This document shows, in pieces, positions 17,459-25,969 of a stretch of DNA of 37,223 bases. The first letter of the stretch is position 1. Every line of letters starts with the position of its first letter. A model generated the notes under the pieces. That model ran no database searches. It was not told the origin of the DNA and was given only the letters and a program-made list of their open reading frames with translations. The position numbers and the translations under genes are program-made. Source of the stretch: Opitutia bacterium (GTDB lineage: Bacteria > Verrucomicrobiota > Verrucomicrobiae > Opitutales > Opitutaceae); NCBI GenBank assembly GCA_947442255.1, contig CANEVO010000032.1, positions 1 to 37,223 of the forward strand, read 5' to 3'.

Positions 17459-17595
17459 GTAGCGAGCATCGAGTAGCGAGTAGTGAGCATCGGGGCCCGC
17501 GGTCTTTACCGCGGAGTTTCGCGGATGCTGCCTGCCCGTGCGCGTCGGCTGCTACCCGCTACTCACTACTCGCTACTCGCTACTTCCGCGCATGA
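17455..17595 (+). repeat. GTAGCGAG-type palindrome (family E) with bridge ORF, nuoJ-nuoK
   Basis: A reiterated left arm GTAGCGAGTAGTGAG faces CTACTCACTACTCGCTACTC on the right, about 60 nt apart. The whole spacer is one 46-codon frame [13 protein letters not shown]...[14 protein letters not shown]. It begins at ATGA with the nuoJ stop and ends at ATGA with the nuoK start (TGA 17593-17595). The repeat arms give repeated SSEHR and ATRYSLLA words. Confidence 0.7.
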
Positions 17596-17900
17596 TCGCC
17601 CCCACCCTCAACGCTTACCTCGCCATCAGCGTGCTCCTGTTCGCGATTGGGCTGCTGGGCGTGCTCATCCGGCGCAATGTGCTCGTGATTTTCATGTGCC
17701 TGGAGCTGATGCTCGTCGCATCGACGATCGCGCTGGTGGCCTATTCGCGATTCAACGGCACGATGGATGGAAACGTCTTTGTCTTCTTCATCCTCACCGT
17801 GGCCGCCGCCGAGGTCGCCGTCGGGCTGGCGATCATTGTCGCCCTGTTCCGCAAGCGGCAGACGACCGCCGTGCAGGACCTGAACACGCTGAAGAACTAG
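17592..17900 (+). CDS. nuoK: NADH-quinone oxidoreductase subunit K
   Basis: A 102-residue NuoK (ND4L) with three transmembrane helices. The membrane glutamates used in proton transfer are visible in [11 protein letters not shown] (helix 2) and [17 protein letters not shown] (helix 3). ATG 17592 gives the usual length; in-frame codons upstream belong to the repeat. Confidence 0.96.
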   Translation: MIAPTLNAYLAISVLLFAIGLLGVLIRRNVLVIFMCLELMLVASTIALVAYSRFNGTMDGNVFVFFILTVAAAEVAVGLAIIVALFRKRQTTAVQDLNTLKN

Positions 17901-17915
17901 CCGCGCGCCTCCGCA

Positions 17916-19796
17916 ATGACTTCCGCCCAAATTGCCGTTGCCGTCCTGATCCTGCCGCTGGCCTCAGCCGCGATCATCGCGCTGTTGCTCCGCCGGTCGG
18001 GCGGGATCGCTGCGATCCTCTCGGTTCTCGCCGCCGCTGGCATCGCCGCGGGTGGGCTGACCCTCGCGCTGGGTGGCCATCGTTTCAATGCCTCCTTCGA
18101 ATGGCTGCGGCTGTCCGACTTCTCGCTTTCCCTCGGGATCAAGTTCGACGATCTCGCCGCGCTGATGCTGGCGATCGTCGGCGTGGTGGGACTGTGCGTC
18201 CACGTCTTCTCGCTCGGCTACATGCACGACGACGGCGCGAAGGCGCGGTACTTTGGCGGGCTCTCGATTTTCATGTTTTCGATGCTCGGCATCGTTTTCG
18301 CCGACAATCTTTTCATGATGTTCATCTACTGGGAGCTGGTCGGTTTCAGCTCCTGGCTCCTGATCAATCACTACCTGGATCGGCCCGCGGCAGCCGAGGC
18401 GTCGAAAAAGGCCTTCATCGTGAACCGGGTGGGCGACTTCGGCTTCCTGCTCGGTATCGTTTGGTGCTACACGCGCTTCGGCACGACGAACCTCGATGCG
18501 ATGGCGAAACTGGTCGAAGGCGGTTCGGCGCTGTCGGTCGGAATCCCGCTGCTCCTCTTCTGTGGTGCGGTCGGCAAATCGGCGCAGCTTCCGCTGCATG
18601 TCTGGCTCCCCGACGCCATGGAGGGCCCAACTCCGGTGTCGGCGCTGATCCATGCGGCGACGATGGTCGCGGCCGGCATCTACATGCTGTGCCGGATTCA
18701 GTTCCTGATGATTCCGGAGGCGCTCAACGTGATTATGTGGGTGGGCACGGCGACGGCGCTTTATGCCGCGCTCTGCGCCATCACCCAGCGCGACATCAAG
18801 AAGGTCCTGGCCTACTCCACGCTCTCGCAGCTCGGGTACATGGTCGCCGCGTTCGGGCTCGGTTCGCTGAGCATCACCCACGAGATGGGCGGCACGACGC
18901 ACACGATGCTGATCGCGGCCGGCGCCGGTGCGGCGATGTTTCACCTCACGACGCACGCCTTCTTCAAGGCGCTGATGTTCCTCGGCTCCGGCTCCGTGAT
19001 CCACGGCTGCCACCACGAGCAGGACATTTTCAAGATGGGCGGGTTGAAGTCGAAGATGCCGCTGACCTTTGTGACCTTCACGATCGGCGTGCTCGCGATC
19101 ATCGGCATGCCCTACGTCGCGGCGGGCTTCTTCTCCAAGGATGCGATCCTGTATCTCGCCCTCGAGAAGAACAAGGCGGTCTTCGCCGTGCTCGCGTTCA
19201 CCGCGGTGCTTACCTCGTTCTACATGGTGCGCCTCTGGATCCTCGTTTTCCTCGGCCAGCCCCGGAGCGACGAAGCGTCGCACGCGCACGAAGGCGGGCT
19301 CTCCCTCACGCTGCCGCTCGTCGTGCTCGCGATTCTATCGGCGGTGGGTGGCTACACTGGAATCTACGGCCCTGCCTTCGACGGCGTGTGGTCGCAGATT
19401 CCGCATGCGCACGGCCTGACCATCCTGGTCGTCAGCCTCGTCGTCATGATCCTCGGCGCGGGGGCGGCCTTCGTGGTTTACCGTCCGGCGACCACTGACG
19501 CCCTGGCGGAGAAATCGCCCGCGATCTTCAGCCTGCTCGCCGCACTCAAGGTCTCCTTCGATCGCCTCTACGATTTCTACGTCGCGAAGATTCAGCAGCG
19601 CTTCGCGATGGTGATTAACTTCATCGAGCAGATTTTCCTCGCGGGCATGATCGTCCGGGGAATCGCCGGCGTGGTCGGGCTGGTCGGGCTCGGCGCGCGC
19701 GCGCTGCACGTCGGCAATCTCAACGCCTACGTTTATTGGTTCCTGCTCGGTGTGGTCGCGCTCTGGGCGTTCGCCACGGGGGCGCTGCCGTTTTGA
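17916..19796 (+). CDS. nuoL: NADH-quinone oxidoreductase subunit L
   Basis: A 626-residue NuoL (ND5), the distal antiporter-like proton-pumping subunit with the long lateral helix. Key parts are the helix-5 glutamate in YWELVGFSSWLLI, the helix-7 lysine in GAVGKSAQLPLHVWLPDAMEGPTPVSALIHAATMV, and RDIKKVLAYSTLSQLGYM. The C-terminal region from about 500 carries the lateral helix and the last membrane helices. It starts 15 bp after nuoK. Confidence 0.96.
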   Translation: MTSAQIAVAVLILPLASAAIIALLLRRSGGIAAILSVLAAAGIAAGGLTLALGGHRFNASFEWLRLSDFSLSLGIKFDDLAALMLAIVGVVGLCVHVFSLGYMHDDGAKARYFGGLSIFMFSMLGIVFADNLFMMFIYWELVGFSSWLLINHYLDRPAAAEASKKAFIVNRVGDFGFLLGIVWCYTRFGTTNLDAMAKLVEGGSALSVGIPLLLFCGAVGKSAQLPLHVWLPDAMEGPTPVSALIHAATMVAAGIYMLCRIQFLMIPEALNVIMWVGTATALYAALCAITQRDIKKVLAYSTLSQLGYMVAAFGLGSLSITHEMGGTTHTMLIAAGAGAAMFHLTTHAFFKALMFLGSGSVIHGCHHEQDIFKMGGLKSKMPLTFVTFTIGVLAIIGMPYVAAGFFSKDAILYLALEKNKAVFAVLAFTAVLTSFYMVRLWILVFLGQPRSDEASHAHEGGLSLTLPLVVLAILSAVGGYTGIYGPAFDGVWSQIPHAHGLTILVVSLVVMILGAGAAFVVYRPATTDALAEKSPAIFSLLAALKVSFDRLYDFYVAKIQQRFAMVINFIEQIFLAGMIVRGIAGVVGLVGLGARALHVGNLNAYVYWFLLGVVALWAFATGALPF

Positions 19797-19800
19797 ACCG

Positions 19801-19962
19801 ATGAGCACTTTCGAAACATTCTCACGTTTCATGGCACGACTGCTCGTCGAGGGCAAAGGGCAGAGGGCGGACGGCGGCAGAATTCGCTCCGCTGCTGCAC
19901 TTCCTGTCTGTCCTCCGTCCTCTGTCGTCTGTCGTCAGGGTCCGCGGATTCCAACCCCATGA
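19801..19962 (+). repeat. GGGCAGAGGGCGGACGG-type repeat (family F) with bridge ORF, nuoL-nuoM
   Basis: Left arm GGGCAAAGGGCAGAGGGC (about 19853-19870) faces CTGTCCTCCGTCCTCTGTCG (about 19909-19928). ATG 19801 lies 4 nt after the nuoL stop. The 53-codon frame MSTFETFSRFMARLLVEG...RIPTP ends at TGA 19960-19962, overlapping the nuoM ATG (ATGA). The first 17 codons precede the repeat. Confidence 0.6.
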
Positions 19963-21470
19963 ACTTCGGCTTCGATCCACTTCTCATTGCGATCGTGACG
20001 CCCTTGGCGCTGGCGCTGGCCATTGCCTTCGGCCTGCCGAAGCGCTGGTCCGTGCGGCTGGCTTACGTCGCCTTCGCGATCCCGCTGCTCATGGCGCTGC
20101 ACACGTGGTGGCACTTTTCCGCGGCGACGCAGATCGGCGGCTACGCGTTCCTGACGCGTTATCCGACCGGGCTCGAAGCGCTCGGCATCAGCCTGCAGCT
20201 CGGCCTCAACGGCATCTCGCTGCCGCTCTTCGTGCTCGCAGGCGTCGTCGGGTTCGCCGCCGGGCTCTATGCGCTGCAATCCGGCGCCGAGCGGCTGAAG
20301 CTCTATCTCATGCTGCTGCTGATCATGCTCGGCGGCCTGATGGGGGTGTTCGCCTGCGTGGACGTGTTCTTCTTCTACTTCTTCCACGAACTCGCGCTGA
20401 TCCCGACCTTTATCATGGTCGGCATCTGGGGTGGCCGGGACCGCAGCTACGCGGCGATGAAGATGACGATCTACCTCACCGCCGGTGCGATGCTTTCGCT
20501 GATCGGCCTGATCGCGCTCTACATGAAGAGCGGAGCCACGAGCTTCGATCTGATTGCCCTGCGGAATCATCTCGGGGCGCATCCGCTCGGCGAGACGGTG
20601 CAGAACAACATTTTCGGCCTGCTGATGTTCGGCTTCGGCATTCTCGTTTCGCTCTGGCCGCTCCATACCTGGGCCCCGCTCGGCTACGGCGCCGCGCCCA
20701 GTTCCGCCGCGATGCTCCACGCGGGCGTGCTGAAGAAGTTCGGCCTCTACGGCCTCGTCCAGATCGCGCTGCCGCTCCTGCCGGCGGGTCTGACCCACTG
20801 GTCGCATCCGCTGGCCTGGCTGGCCGTGATCGGCAATGTGCTCGTCGTCGGCTTCATCACCATCGCCCAGCGCGACCTCAAGCAGATGATCGGTTACAGC
20901 TCCGTGATGCACATGGGCTACGCCTTCCTTGGGATCGCGACCGGGTCCATGCTCGGCGTCGGCGGCGTGGTCCTGATGATGGTCGCCCACGGGTTCTCGG
21001 TGGCGCTGCTGTTCCTCCTCGCCACGACGGTGCATCACCGGACGCATACCTTCACGATGGACGACATGGGCGGACTGGCCACGAAGGCGCCCGTGATGGC
21101 GGCATTCTTTGTCGCGGCGACATTCGCGAGCATCGGCCTGCCGGGCTTCGCAAACTTCTGGGGCGAACTCGCCATCTTCGTCGCCCTCTGGAATTTCTCC
21201 CCGCTCATCACGGTCCTCGCGGTGGCTGGCGTCGTGATCTCCGCGATCTACGGATTGCGCTCGGTGGCCAAGGTGTTTTTCGGCCAGCCTGCGCCGCACT
21301 TCGCAGAAGTGGCCGCGAAGCATCCCGTCACCGATCTCACCTGGGCGGAGAAATGGCCCGCCCTCGTGCTGCTGGCCGCGCTGCTCTGGGTCGGCTTCTG
21401 GCCCAAGTCGATGTCGACCGCCATCAACACCACACTCCAGCCCGCGGCCCAATCGGCGGCCCGGAACTGA
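19959..21470 (+). CDS. nuoM: NADH-quinone oxidoreductase subunit M
   Basis: A 503-residue NuoM (ND4) antiporter-like subunit with about 14 transmembrane helices. It retains the helix-5 glutamate in FFHELALIPTFIMVGIWGG, the HTWAPLGYGAAPSSAAMLHAGVLKKFG channel segment and RDLKQMIGYSSVMHMG. The stop is followed 18 bp later by nuoN without a repeat. Confidence 0.96.
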   Translation: MNFGFDPLLIAIVTPLALALAIAFGLPKRWSVRLAYVAFAIPLLMALHTWWHFSAATQIGGYAFLTRYPTGLEALGISLQLGLNGISLPLFVLAGVVGFAAGLYALQSGAERLKLYLMLLLIMLGGLMGVFACVDVFFFYFFHELALIPTFIMVGIWGGRDRSYAAMKMTIYLTAGAMLSLIGLIALYMKSGATSFDLIALRNHLGAHPLGETVQNNIFGLLMFGFGILVSLWPLHTWAPLGYGAAPSSAAMLHAGVLKKFGLYGLVQIALPLLPAGLTHWSHPLAWLAVIGNVLVVGFITIAQRDLKQMIGYSSVMHMGYAFLGIATGSMLGVGGVVLMMVAHGFSVALLFLLATTVHHRTHTFTMDDMGGLATKAPVMAAFFVAATFASIGLPGFANFWGELAIFVALWNFSPLITVLAVAGVVISAIYGLRSVAKVFFGQPAPHFAEVAAKHPVTDLTWAEKWPALVLLAALLWVGFWPKSMSTAINTTLQPAAQSAARN

Positions 21471-21488
21471 AGTAAGCGCCTATTCGGA

Positions 21489-23006
21489 ATGACCCTCGAA
21501 GCCGTCAAATTCGCCGCTGCGAACAATCTCTGGAGCGCCATTTTTCCCGAGCTGATGCTCGGGTGCCTTGCGCTGCTCCTGCTCGGCCTCGAGATCATCC
21601 TGCCCAAGCGACTGCACGCGATCATCCCGGATGTCGCCGCGGCCGGCGTGCTCGGGACCTTGTTGGGAGTCCTCTTCGATTGGCAGTCGGTCAGCGCGGG
21701 GGCCGAGACGTTCAATGGCCTCCTGCAGCACAGCACGGGCGGGCAGTTGCTTCGGGTGTTCTTCCTCTTTTGTGCGCTGCTTGTGTTCCTGCTCGCCCGC
21801 GTGAGCCTCGCGAAGCAGCCGATGCCGCGGATCGAGTTCTACCACATCGTGCTGGTGGTCACGGCCGCGATGATGCTGCTGGCGCAGAGCAACAACTTCG
21901 TCCTGCTCTTCGTCGCGCTCGAGACGGTGACCATTGGCCTCTACATCCTCGTTGCGTATTTCCGGACGAGCACGGCCTCGCTCGAGGCCGGCCTGAAGTA
22001 CCTCGTGATGGGCGCGCTAAGCTCGGGGTTGCTGCTTTTTGGCATCGTGCTCCTCTACGGTGTCGCGGGCAACCCGGCCCTGCCGTCGCACACCTCCGAG
22101 GCGTTCAACTACGACGAACTCGGCCGGTTTCTCGCCGCGAACCCGCATGAGTTTGTGGCGAGCCTGGGCATCGCGTTGGTCCTGGCCGGCGTCGCCTTCA
22201 AGATCGGGGCCTTTCCCTTCCAGATTTGGGTGCCGGATGTCTATCAAGGTGCCCCGACGCCCGTGACCGCGTTTCTCGCCGTCGCCTCGAAGGCGGCCGG
22301 TTTCGCCGTGCTCCTTGGACTCTGCGGGCCCGGCGGACCATTCCTGGCCTATGGCTGGCTGTTGACCCCGGCCCTCACCGCGATGGCGGCGGCAACGATC
22401 ATCTTCGGCAATATCGCCGCGCTGACGCAGAGCAACGTGAAGCGGCTGATTGGCCTGTCGGGGGTGGCCCACGCAGGCTTCCTCCTCCTGGGCGTGATGG
22501 CGTCGACCGTCTCGCCGCATGCGGTCGGGGCGATCTATTTTTATCTGTTCGCCTACCTCATCGCGTCATTCGCGGTGTTTGGCGTGATGGTCCATGTGGC
22601 CGGAACCGACGATGCGGATCAGCAGCTCGATCACTACGCGGGACTCGCGCGGCAGAATCCCTTCCTCGCGACCGTGCTCGCCGTGGGGCTGGGCTCGCTC
22701 GCTGGCATTCCGCCGCTCGCGGGCTTCATGGGGAAATTTTTCGTCTTCATTGCGGCCTACGAAGCTGGCGCCCGCTGGCTGCTCGCAATCGCCGCGACCG
22801 GCGTGGTGATCTCGATCTATTACTACTTCGGGTGGATCAAGGCCGCCTTCTTCGACACGTGGTCGCCCTCCGGCGAAACGGCCCCGAATCCCACCCGCAC
22901 GGCGCCCAGCCGGACCGCCAAGTTCGCGCTCGCCGCGCTCGCCCTCGCCTCGATCGGCCTCGGTTTCTACCAGGGCCCGCTGGGCCAGTGGCTGACGATG
23001 CGGTGA
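21489..23006 (+). CDS. nuoN: NADH-quinone oxidoreductase subunit N
   Basis: A 505-residue NuoN (ND2) antiporter-like subunit. Family segments include LLFVALETVTIGLYILVAY, AFKIGAFPFQIWVPDVYQGAPTPVTAFLAVASKAAG, SNVKRLIGLSGVAHAGF and IPPLAGFMGKFF. It is the last complex I gene. Its TGA overlaps a GTG (GTGA) opening the frame that leads into the ThyX-like gene, so that gene probably shares the nuo transcript. Confidence 0.96.
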   Translation: MTLEAVKFAAANNLWSAIFPELMLGCLALLLLGLEIILPKRLHAIIPDVAAAGVLGTLLGVLFDWQSVSAGAETFNGLLQHSTGGQLLRVFFLFCALLVFLLARVSLAKQPMPRIEFYHIVLVVTAAMMLLAQSNNFVLLFVALETVTIGLYILVAYFRTSTASLEAGLKYLVMGALSSGLLLFGIVLLYGVAGNPALPSHTSEAFNYDELGRFLAANPHEFVASLGIALVLAGVAFKIGAFPFQIWVPDVYQGAPTPVTAFLAVASKAAGFAVLLGLCGPGGPFLAYGWLLTPALTAMAAATIIFGNIAALTQSNVKRLIGLSGVAHAGFLLLGVMASTVSPHAVGAIYFYLFAYLIASFAVFGVMVHVAGTDDADQQLDHYAGLARQNPFLATVLAVGLGSLAGIPPLAGFMGKFFVFIAAYEAGARWLLAIAATGVVISIYYYFGWIKAAFFDTWSPSGETAPNPTRTAPSRTAKFALAALALASIGLGFYQGPLGQWLTMR

Positions 23007-23086
23007 GGGTAGGTCGCGAAGACGGGGCCGGGTTCGTTTCGCGCTTTCCCTTTGGGTGTCTTTTGTGCCTTTTTGCGGCCACCTGA
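23003..23086 (+). other. Bridge ORF between nuoN and the ThyX-like gene
   Basis: GTG 23003-23005 overlaps the nuoN stop (GTGA). The 27-codon frame VRVGREDGAGFVSRFPFGCLLCLFAAT ends at TGA 23084-23086, overlapping the next ATG (TGATG). The 3' half (CCCTTTGGGTGTCTTTTGTG) looks like one arm of a dispersed repeat. Confidence 0.5.
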
Positions 23087-24432
23087 TGCGCATCACTGGT
23101 CTCGCCCTCGTTCCTCCACCCACGGCGGCGGATTGCCCCAAGGTCACCCCCGAGCTGCTGGCGTCCGTCCTCGCCCGCTACTCGCGCAGCAACGAAGGCC
23201 TCGCCGCCATCCTCGCGAAGGTGGACCTCGCGAATCCGGATGCGTCGATCGATCGGATCCTGAAGTTCGTCGACTACGGCCACGCCTCGATTGGCGGGCT
23301 GACCGGCGGGCTCGCCGTCGCGCTCGACGATGTGTCGATGTGGCTGGCGTATAAAATTTTCGAGATCGCCACGATGGCCGACGGCCAGGAATCAAGCACG
23401 CGATACATCACGATGGACGCCGCGAATGTTCCCACGGCCGAGGAACTCGGAATCCCGGCGGACCTCGCCGGGAGGTGGAGTGCCATCGTCGCCGCTTCGT
23501 TCGCAGCTTATAACACGGAGTACGCCCGACTGGACGCCCTGGCGGTGGCGAATCCCGGGCTCGTGCGGCTGCCGCCGGACGCCAGGCCCGCGGTCGTCAC
23601 GCGGCTCCGCAAGAATTACGCCCTCGATCGCGCCCGCTATTTCATCCCCTTTGCCACGCGGACGAATCTCGGCCTCGTGCAGTCGTCGCGCATGTGGGCG
23701 ACGACCGTCAAGCATCTCGACTCGCTGCCGCAGCCCGAGGCCCGCGCCGCGGCAAAGTTGATTCGCGAGGAACTGCTCAAGCAGTCGCCGCGACTGATGC
23801 GGCATAGCTCGGCCGAGAAATCCTACACCGTGCAGGCGGAGCAGGAACTGGCGGCGAGCCTGGCCTTGGGCCTGGCTCGACTCTCGGCCGCGCCGCTGGC
23901 GGATCAGGTGTGGGTCCACGTGGATCGGGCCACGCCGCCCTGGCTCCCAGAAACGCAATCGGTGGCGGAGGCGTTGCGGCATCGGGCGAATCGGTACGGT
24001 CACCAGGGCGCCGCCACGCGCCGGATGCGCGTGAACTTTGCCTGGAACAACATGGCGCTGGCCGAGCTGCGGGACCTCAACCGTCATCGCACCGGCCACC
24101 GGCATTCGCCGCTGATTCAAGCCGGATTTTACCTGCCGCCGGAAATCAAGCATGCCGATCATGCTGAGTTACTGCGGGCCCAGCTCGATTTGACCCGCGA
24201 GCTGATGCAGCGCGGATCGCCGGCCTACGTTTATTCGCTGCTGCTGGGAGCGCAGACTCCGTTCGAGCACAGCACGCATGCGGACAAGTTCATTTACGAA
24301 GCGGAATTGCGCACCGGCATGGGGGCTCACTTCAGGTATGCGGAGCATTTGAGTGCGGTGCTGAAGGAATTTCTTCACCAAGTCCCCGAAGCGCGCGAGT
24401 GGGTGGTGGAAGGCACGGCCGAGCCGGAGTGA
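23086..24432 (+). CDS. ThyX-like protein with two tandem ThyX-type domains
   Basis: A 448-residue protein related to flavin-dependent thymidylate synthase ThyX, which is normally about 220-300 residues with one domain. The N-terminal half has GHASIGG (65-71), QESSTRY (101-107) and an ARYFIPFATRTNLG segment (183-196), which together resemble one ThyX module. The C-terminal half has LNRHRTGHRHSP (331-342) with the ThyX-like RHR, followed by QAGFYLPPE and a helical end. So the SxRY-type part sits in the first module and the RHR part in the second. It could be a dUMP-methylating enzyme built as a pseudo-dimer in one chain, or a derivative with another role. It is likely translated with the nuo operon through the TGATG junction. 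ATG 23086 is preferred over the in-frame GTG at 23056. Confidence 0.75.
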   Translation: MRITGLALVPPPTAADCPKVTPELLASVLARYSRSNEGLAAILAKVDLANPDASIDRILKFVDYGHASIGGLTGGLAVALDDVSMWLAYKIFEIATMADGQESSTRYITMDAANVPTAEELGIPADLAGRWSAIVAASFAAYNTEYARLDALAVANPGLVRLPPDARPAVVTRLRKNYALDRARYFIPFATRTNLGLVQSSRMWATTVKHLDSLPQPEARAAAKLIREELLKQSPRLMRHSSAEKSYTVQAEQELAASLALGLARLSAAPLADQVWVHVDRATPPWLPETQSVAEALRHRANRYGHQGAATRRMRVNFAWNNMALAELRDLNRHRTGHRHSPLIQAGFYLPPEIKHADHAELLRAQLDLTRELMQRGSPAYVYSLLLGAQTPFEHSTHADKFIYEAELRTGMGAHFRYAEHLSAVLKEFLHQVPEAREWVVEGTAEPE

Positions 24433-24795
24433 GTTGGGGTCGGATTCCGGGCCGGGATTACGCGGACCTCAGGGCGCAGAATTCAAAACGGATTCGGGTA
24501 GCCAGCCGGGCGTGGCCGAGGCCCGCCTTTCGTAACGCCCGGCTTTGGAGGGGCGCCCTTGGGCGTGCCCACGACGTGGTGTCGCTCCCCAAATCCTGGC
24601 CCATCCTTTCCAAATTAAGGTTTGCCGCAAAGCGTTGGCATTGTGTTTTTAAGACCTGCCTTCCGCCCTGAAGCTGTCCGGCCCGGCCTCTCTCGCTCCC
24701 GCGGCAGATCACGTCGTTTTTCCCCTTGGTCCGAAGGGGCGCACGTCAGTTTCGTACCAATTCCTGCCTGCTGAATTGCCAGTCTTTTGCGTCGT
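24433..24795. repeat. 363-bp spacer with family C palindromic repeat, copy 2
   Basis: Between about 24495 and 24590 lie GTAGCCAGCCGGGCGTGGCC, a degenerate GGAGGGGCGCCCTTGGGCGTG and ACGACGTGGTGTCGCTCC, matching the layout of 5637-5770 and especially 34860-34972. The remaining 200 bp before the next gene hold a small GGGG/CCCC hairpin near 24722-24740 and no supported gene. A promoter for the next gene is expected but not identifiable. Confidence 0.6.
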
Positions 24796-25566
24796 ATGAG
24801 CCACTTTCGCATTCTGCAGTTCAACATGCAGTTTGGCCAGATCTGGGACGACACATCGCCGGACAAGGCGCCGATTCGCCTGGAGTCGACGCTCGAGGAG
24901 ATCCGCTGGCACGATGCCGACATCATTCACCTGCAGGAAGTGGAACGCGCGCTGCCCGGTGGCGTTCAGATCCAGCCGCCGCCGAACTACACCCGGCTGA
25001 AGGCGGAACTGCCGGGTTATGACAGCTGGTTTTCGTATCCCAAGGCGGATCCGCGCGAGCTGCCGTTCGGGATCGGGCTCGCGATTTTCTCCCGGACTCC
25101 GCTGCGCGATCCGCTGCGGCTCGATTTGCCGTCGCCGGCGATTGAGTTCGATTTCTTCGGCAAGAAGACGACGCCGACCGATCGGGTGCTCATTGCGGCG
25201 ACGACCACGGTGGCCGGCCGCGACATGCGCCTGCTCAACACTCACCTGCTCGCGTTTTTCATGCTGGGGTCGAGCAGCACGAGCAATCCGTTCCAGCGCA
25301 ATCTGGTCGCCGAGCAGCTGGCGGCGTCGAGCGCGCCGACGGTCCTCACCGGCGACTTCAATGTCAGCCACCACCGCTCGCTCGTGAAACAGTTTGGGCA
25401 GCGGGGCTTCGAGACGGTGCAGGACAGCGAAGTGACGTGGCGGCGCCGGCCGTACGTCCTCGATCACATCTTCCACAATCCGTCGATCCGCTGCACCTCG
25501 CATCGAGTCGTCCCGACGCCGGACTCCGACCACCACGTGGTGGTGGCGGATTTCGAATTCGCCTGA
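24796..25566 (+). CDS. Endonuclease/exonuclease/phosphatase (EEP) family protein
   Basis: A 256-residue protein with the EEP/DNase I fold: RILQFNMQFG near the N-terminus, the metal-binding glutamate in HLQEVE (E48), TGDFNVSHH, LDHIFHN and the final SDHHVVVADF with the catalytic Asp-His pair. The family cleaves phosphodiester or phosphate-ester bonds in DNA, RNA, lipids or sugars, so the substrate is open. There is no signal peptide, suggesting a cytoplasmic enzyme. The stop codon lies inside a palindrome shared with the convergent gene downstream. Confidence 0.85.
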   Translation: MSHFRILQFNMQFGQIWDDTSPDKAPIRLESTLEEIRWHDADIIHLQEVERALPGGVQIQPPPNYTRLKAELPGYDSWFSYPKADPRELPFGIGLAIFSRTPLRDPLRLDLPSPAIEFDFFGKKTTPTDRVLIAATTTVAGRDMRLLNTHLLAFFMLGSSSTSNPFQRNLVAEQLAASSAPTVLTGDFNVSHHRSLVKQFGQRGFETVQDSEVTWRRRPYVLDHIFHNPSIRCTSHRVVPTPDSDHHVVVADFEFA

Positions 25567-25588
25567 TTTTCCGCGCGCGGAAAATCAG
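25563..25588. terminator. Perfect 26-bp palindrome between convergent genes
   Basis: CTGATTTTCCGCG followed by its exact reverse complement, with TTTT and AAAA on the two arms. It contains the + gene's stop and abuts the - gene's stop, so it may act as a terminator in both directions. A second perfect hairpin, GGATTTGCG-GGA-CGCAAATCC (25592-25612), lies in the end of the minus-strand gene. Confidence 0.6.
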
Positions 25589-25885
25589 CTAGGATTTGCG
25601 GGACGCAAATCCCTTCCGGAGCTTGTCCTTTTCCTGCTCGCGTTCCTCGTCGAGGCGGAGCCGCTCGCTGCCCATCTGCTCGCGGATCTTTTCGATCTCC
25701 TCAAATTTCTGCGCCGCCATCGCATCCTGGACCTGCTTCTTCAGGAAGATTTCCCGCTCCGCCAGCTTGCTTTTGTAAACTTTGTCGACCTCGGCGAGCT
25801 TGGCTTTCTGCGCCGCTGTCAGCGGACCGGAACTCGGGTCGGATTTGGCGAGTCGCTCCATCGCTAGGTCGTAGGCGCTTTTCAT
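25589..25885 (-). CDS. Small charged coiled-coil protein of unknown function
   Basis: A 98-residue protein, probably starting MKSAYDLAMERLAKSDP. From about residue 25 it is almost entirely charged helix rich in Glu, Lys and Arg (LAEVDKVYKSKLAEREIFLK, then a KIREQMGSERLRLDEE segment), typical of a coiled coil. No membrane segment, signal peptide or enzymatic motif is visible. The frame is open for 26 more codons upstream, but the chosen ATG starts the compositionally coherent part. The comEC-like stop lies 84 bp upstream on the same strand. Function not recognised. Confidence 0.65.
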   Translation of the reverse strand: MKSAYDLAMERLAKSDPSSGPLTAAQKAKLAEVDKVYKSKLAEREIFLKKQVQDAMAAQKFEEIEKIREQMGSERLRLDEEREQEKDKLRKGFASRKS

Positions 25886-25969
25886 AGTGGGTGTCCGGCA
25901 ATCAACACCGCCCGGCTCCGGGCTGCAACCAAATGCCCGGCGATTCTCGCCGGAGAAATTCACCCTGTG

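Noticed and set aside
19935..21452. A 505-codon minus-strand frame opposite nuoM
   Set aside because: Highly charged His/Arg/Glu-rich translation with no hydrophobic core; it is the antisense shadow of a membrane protein gene. Similar frames opposite nuoH, nuoL, rarA and ribB were dropped for the same reason.
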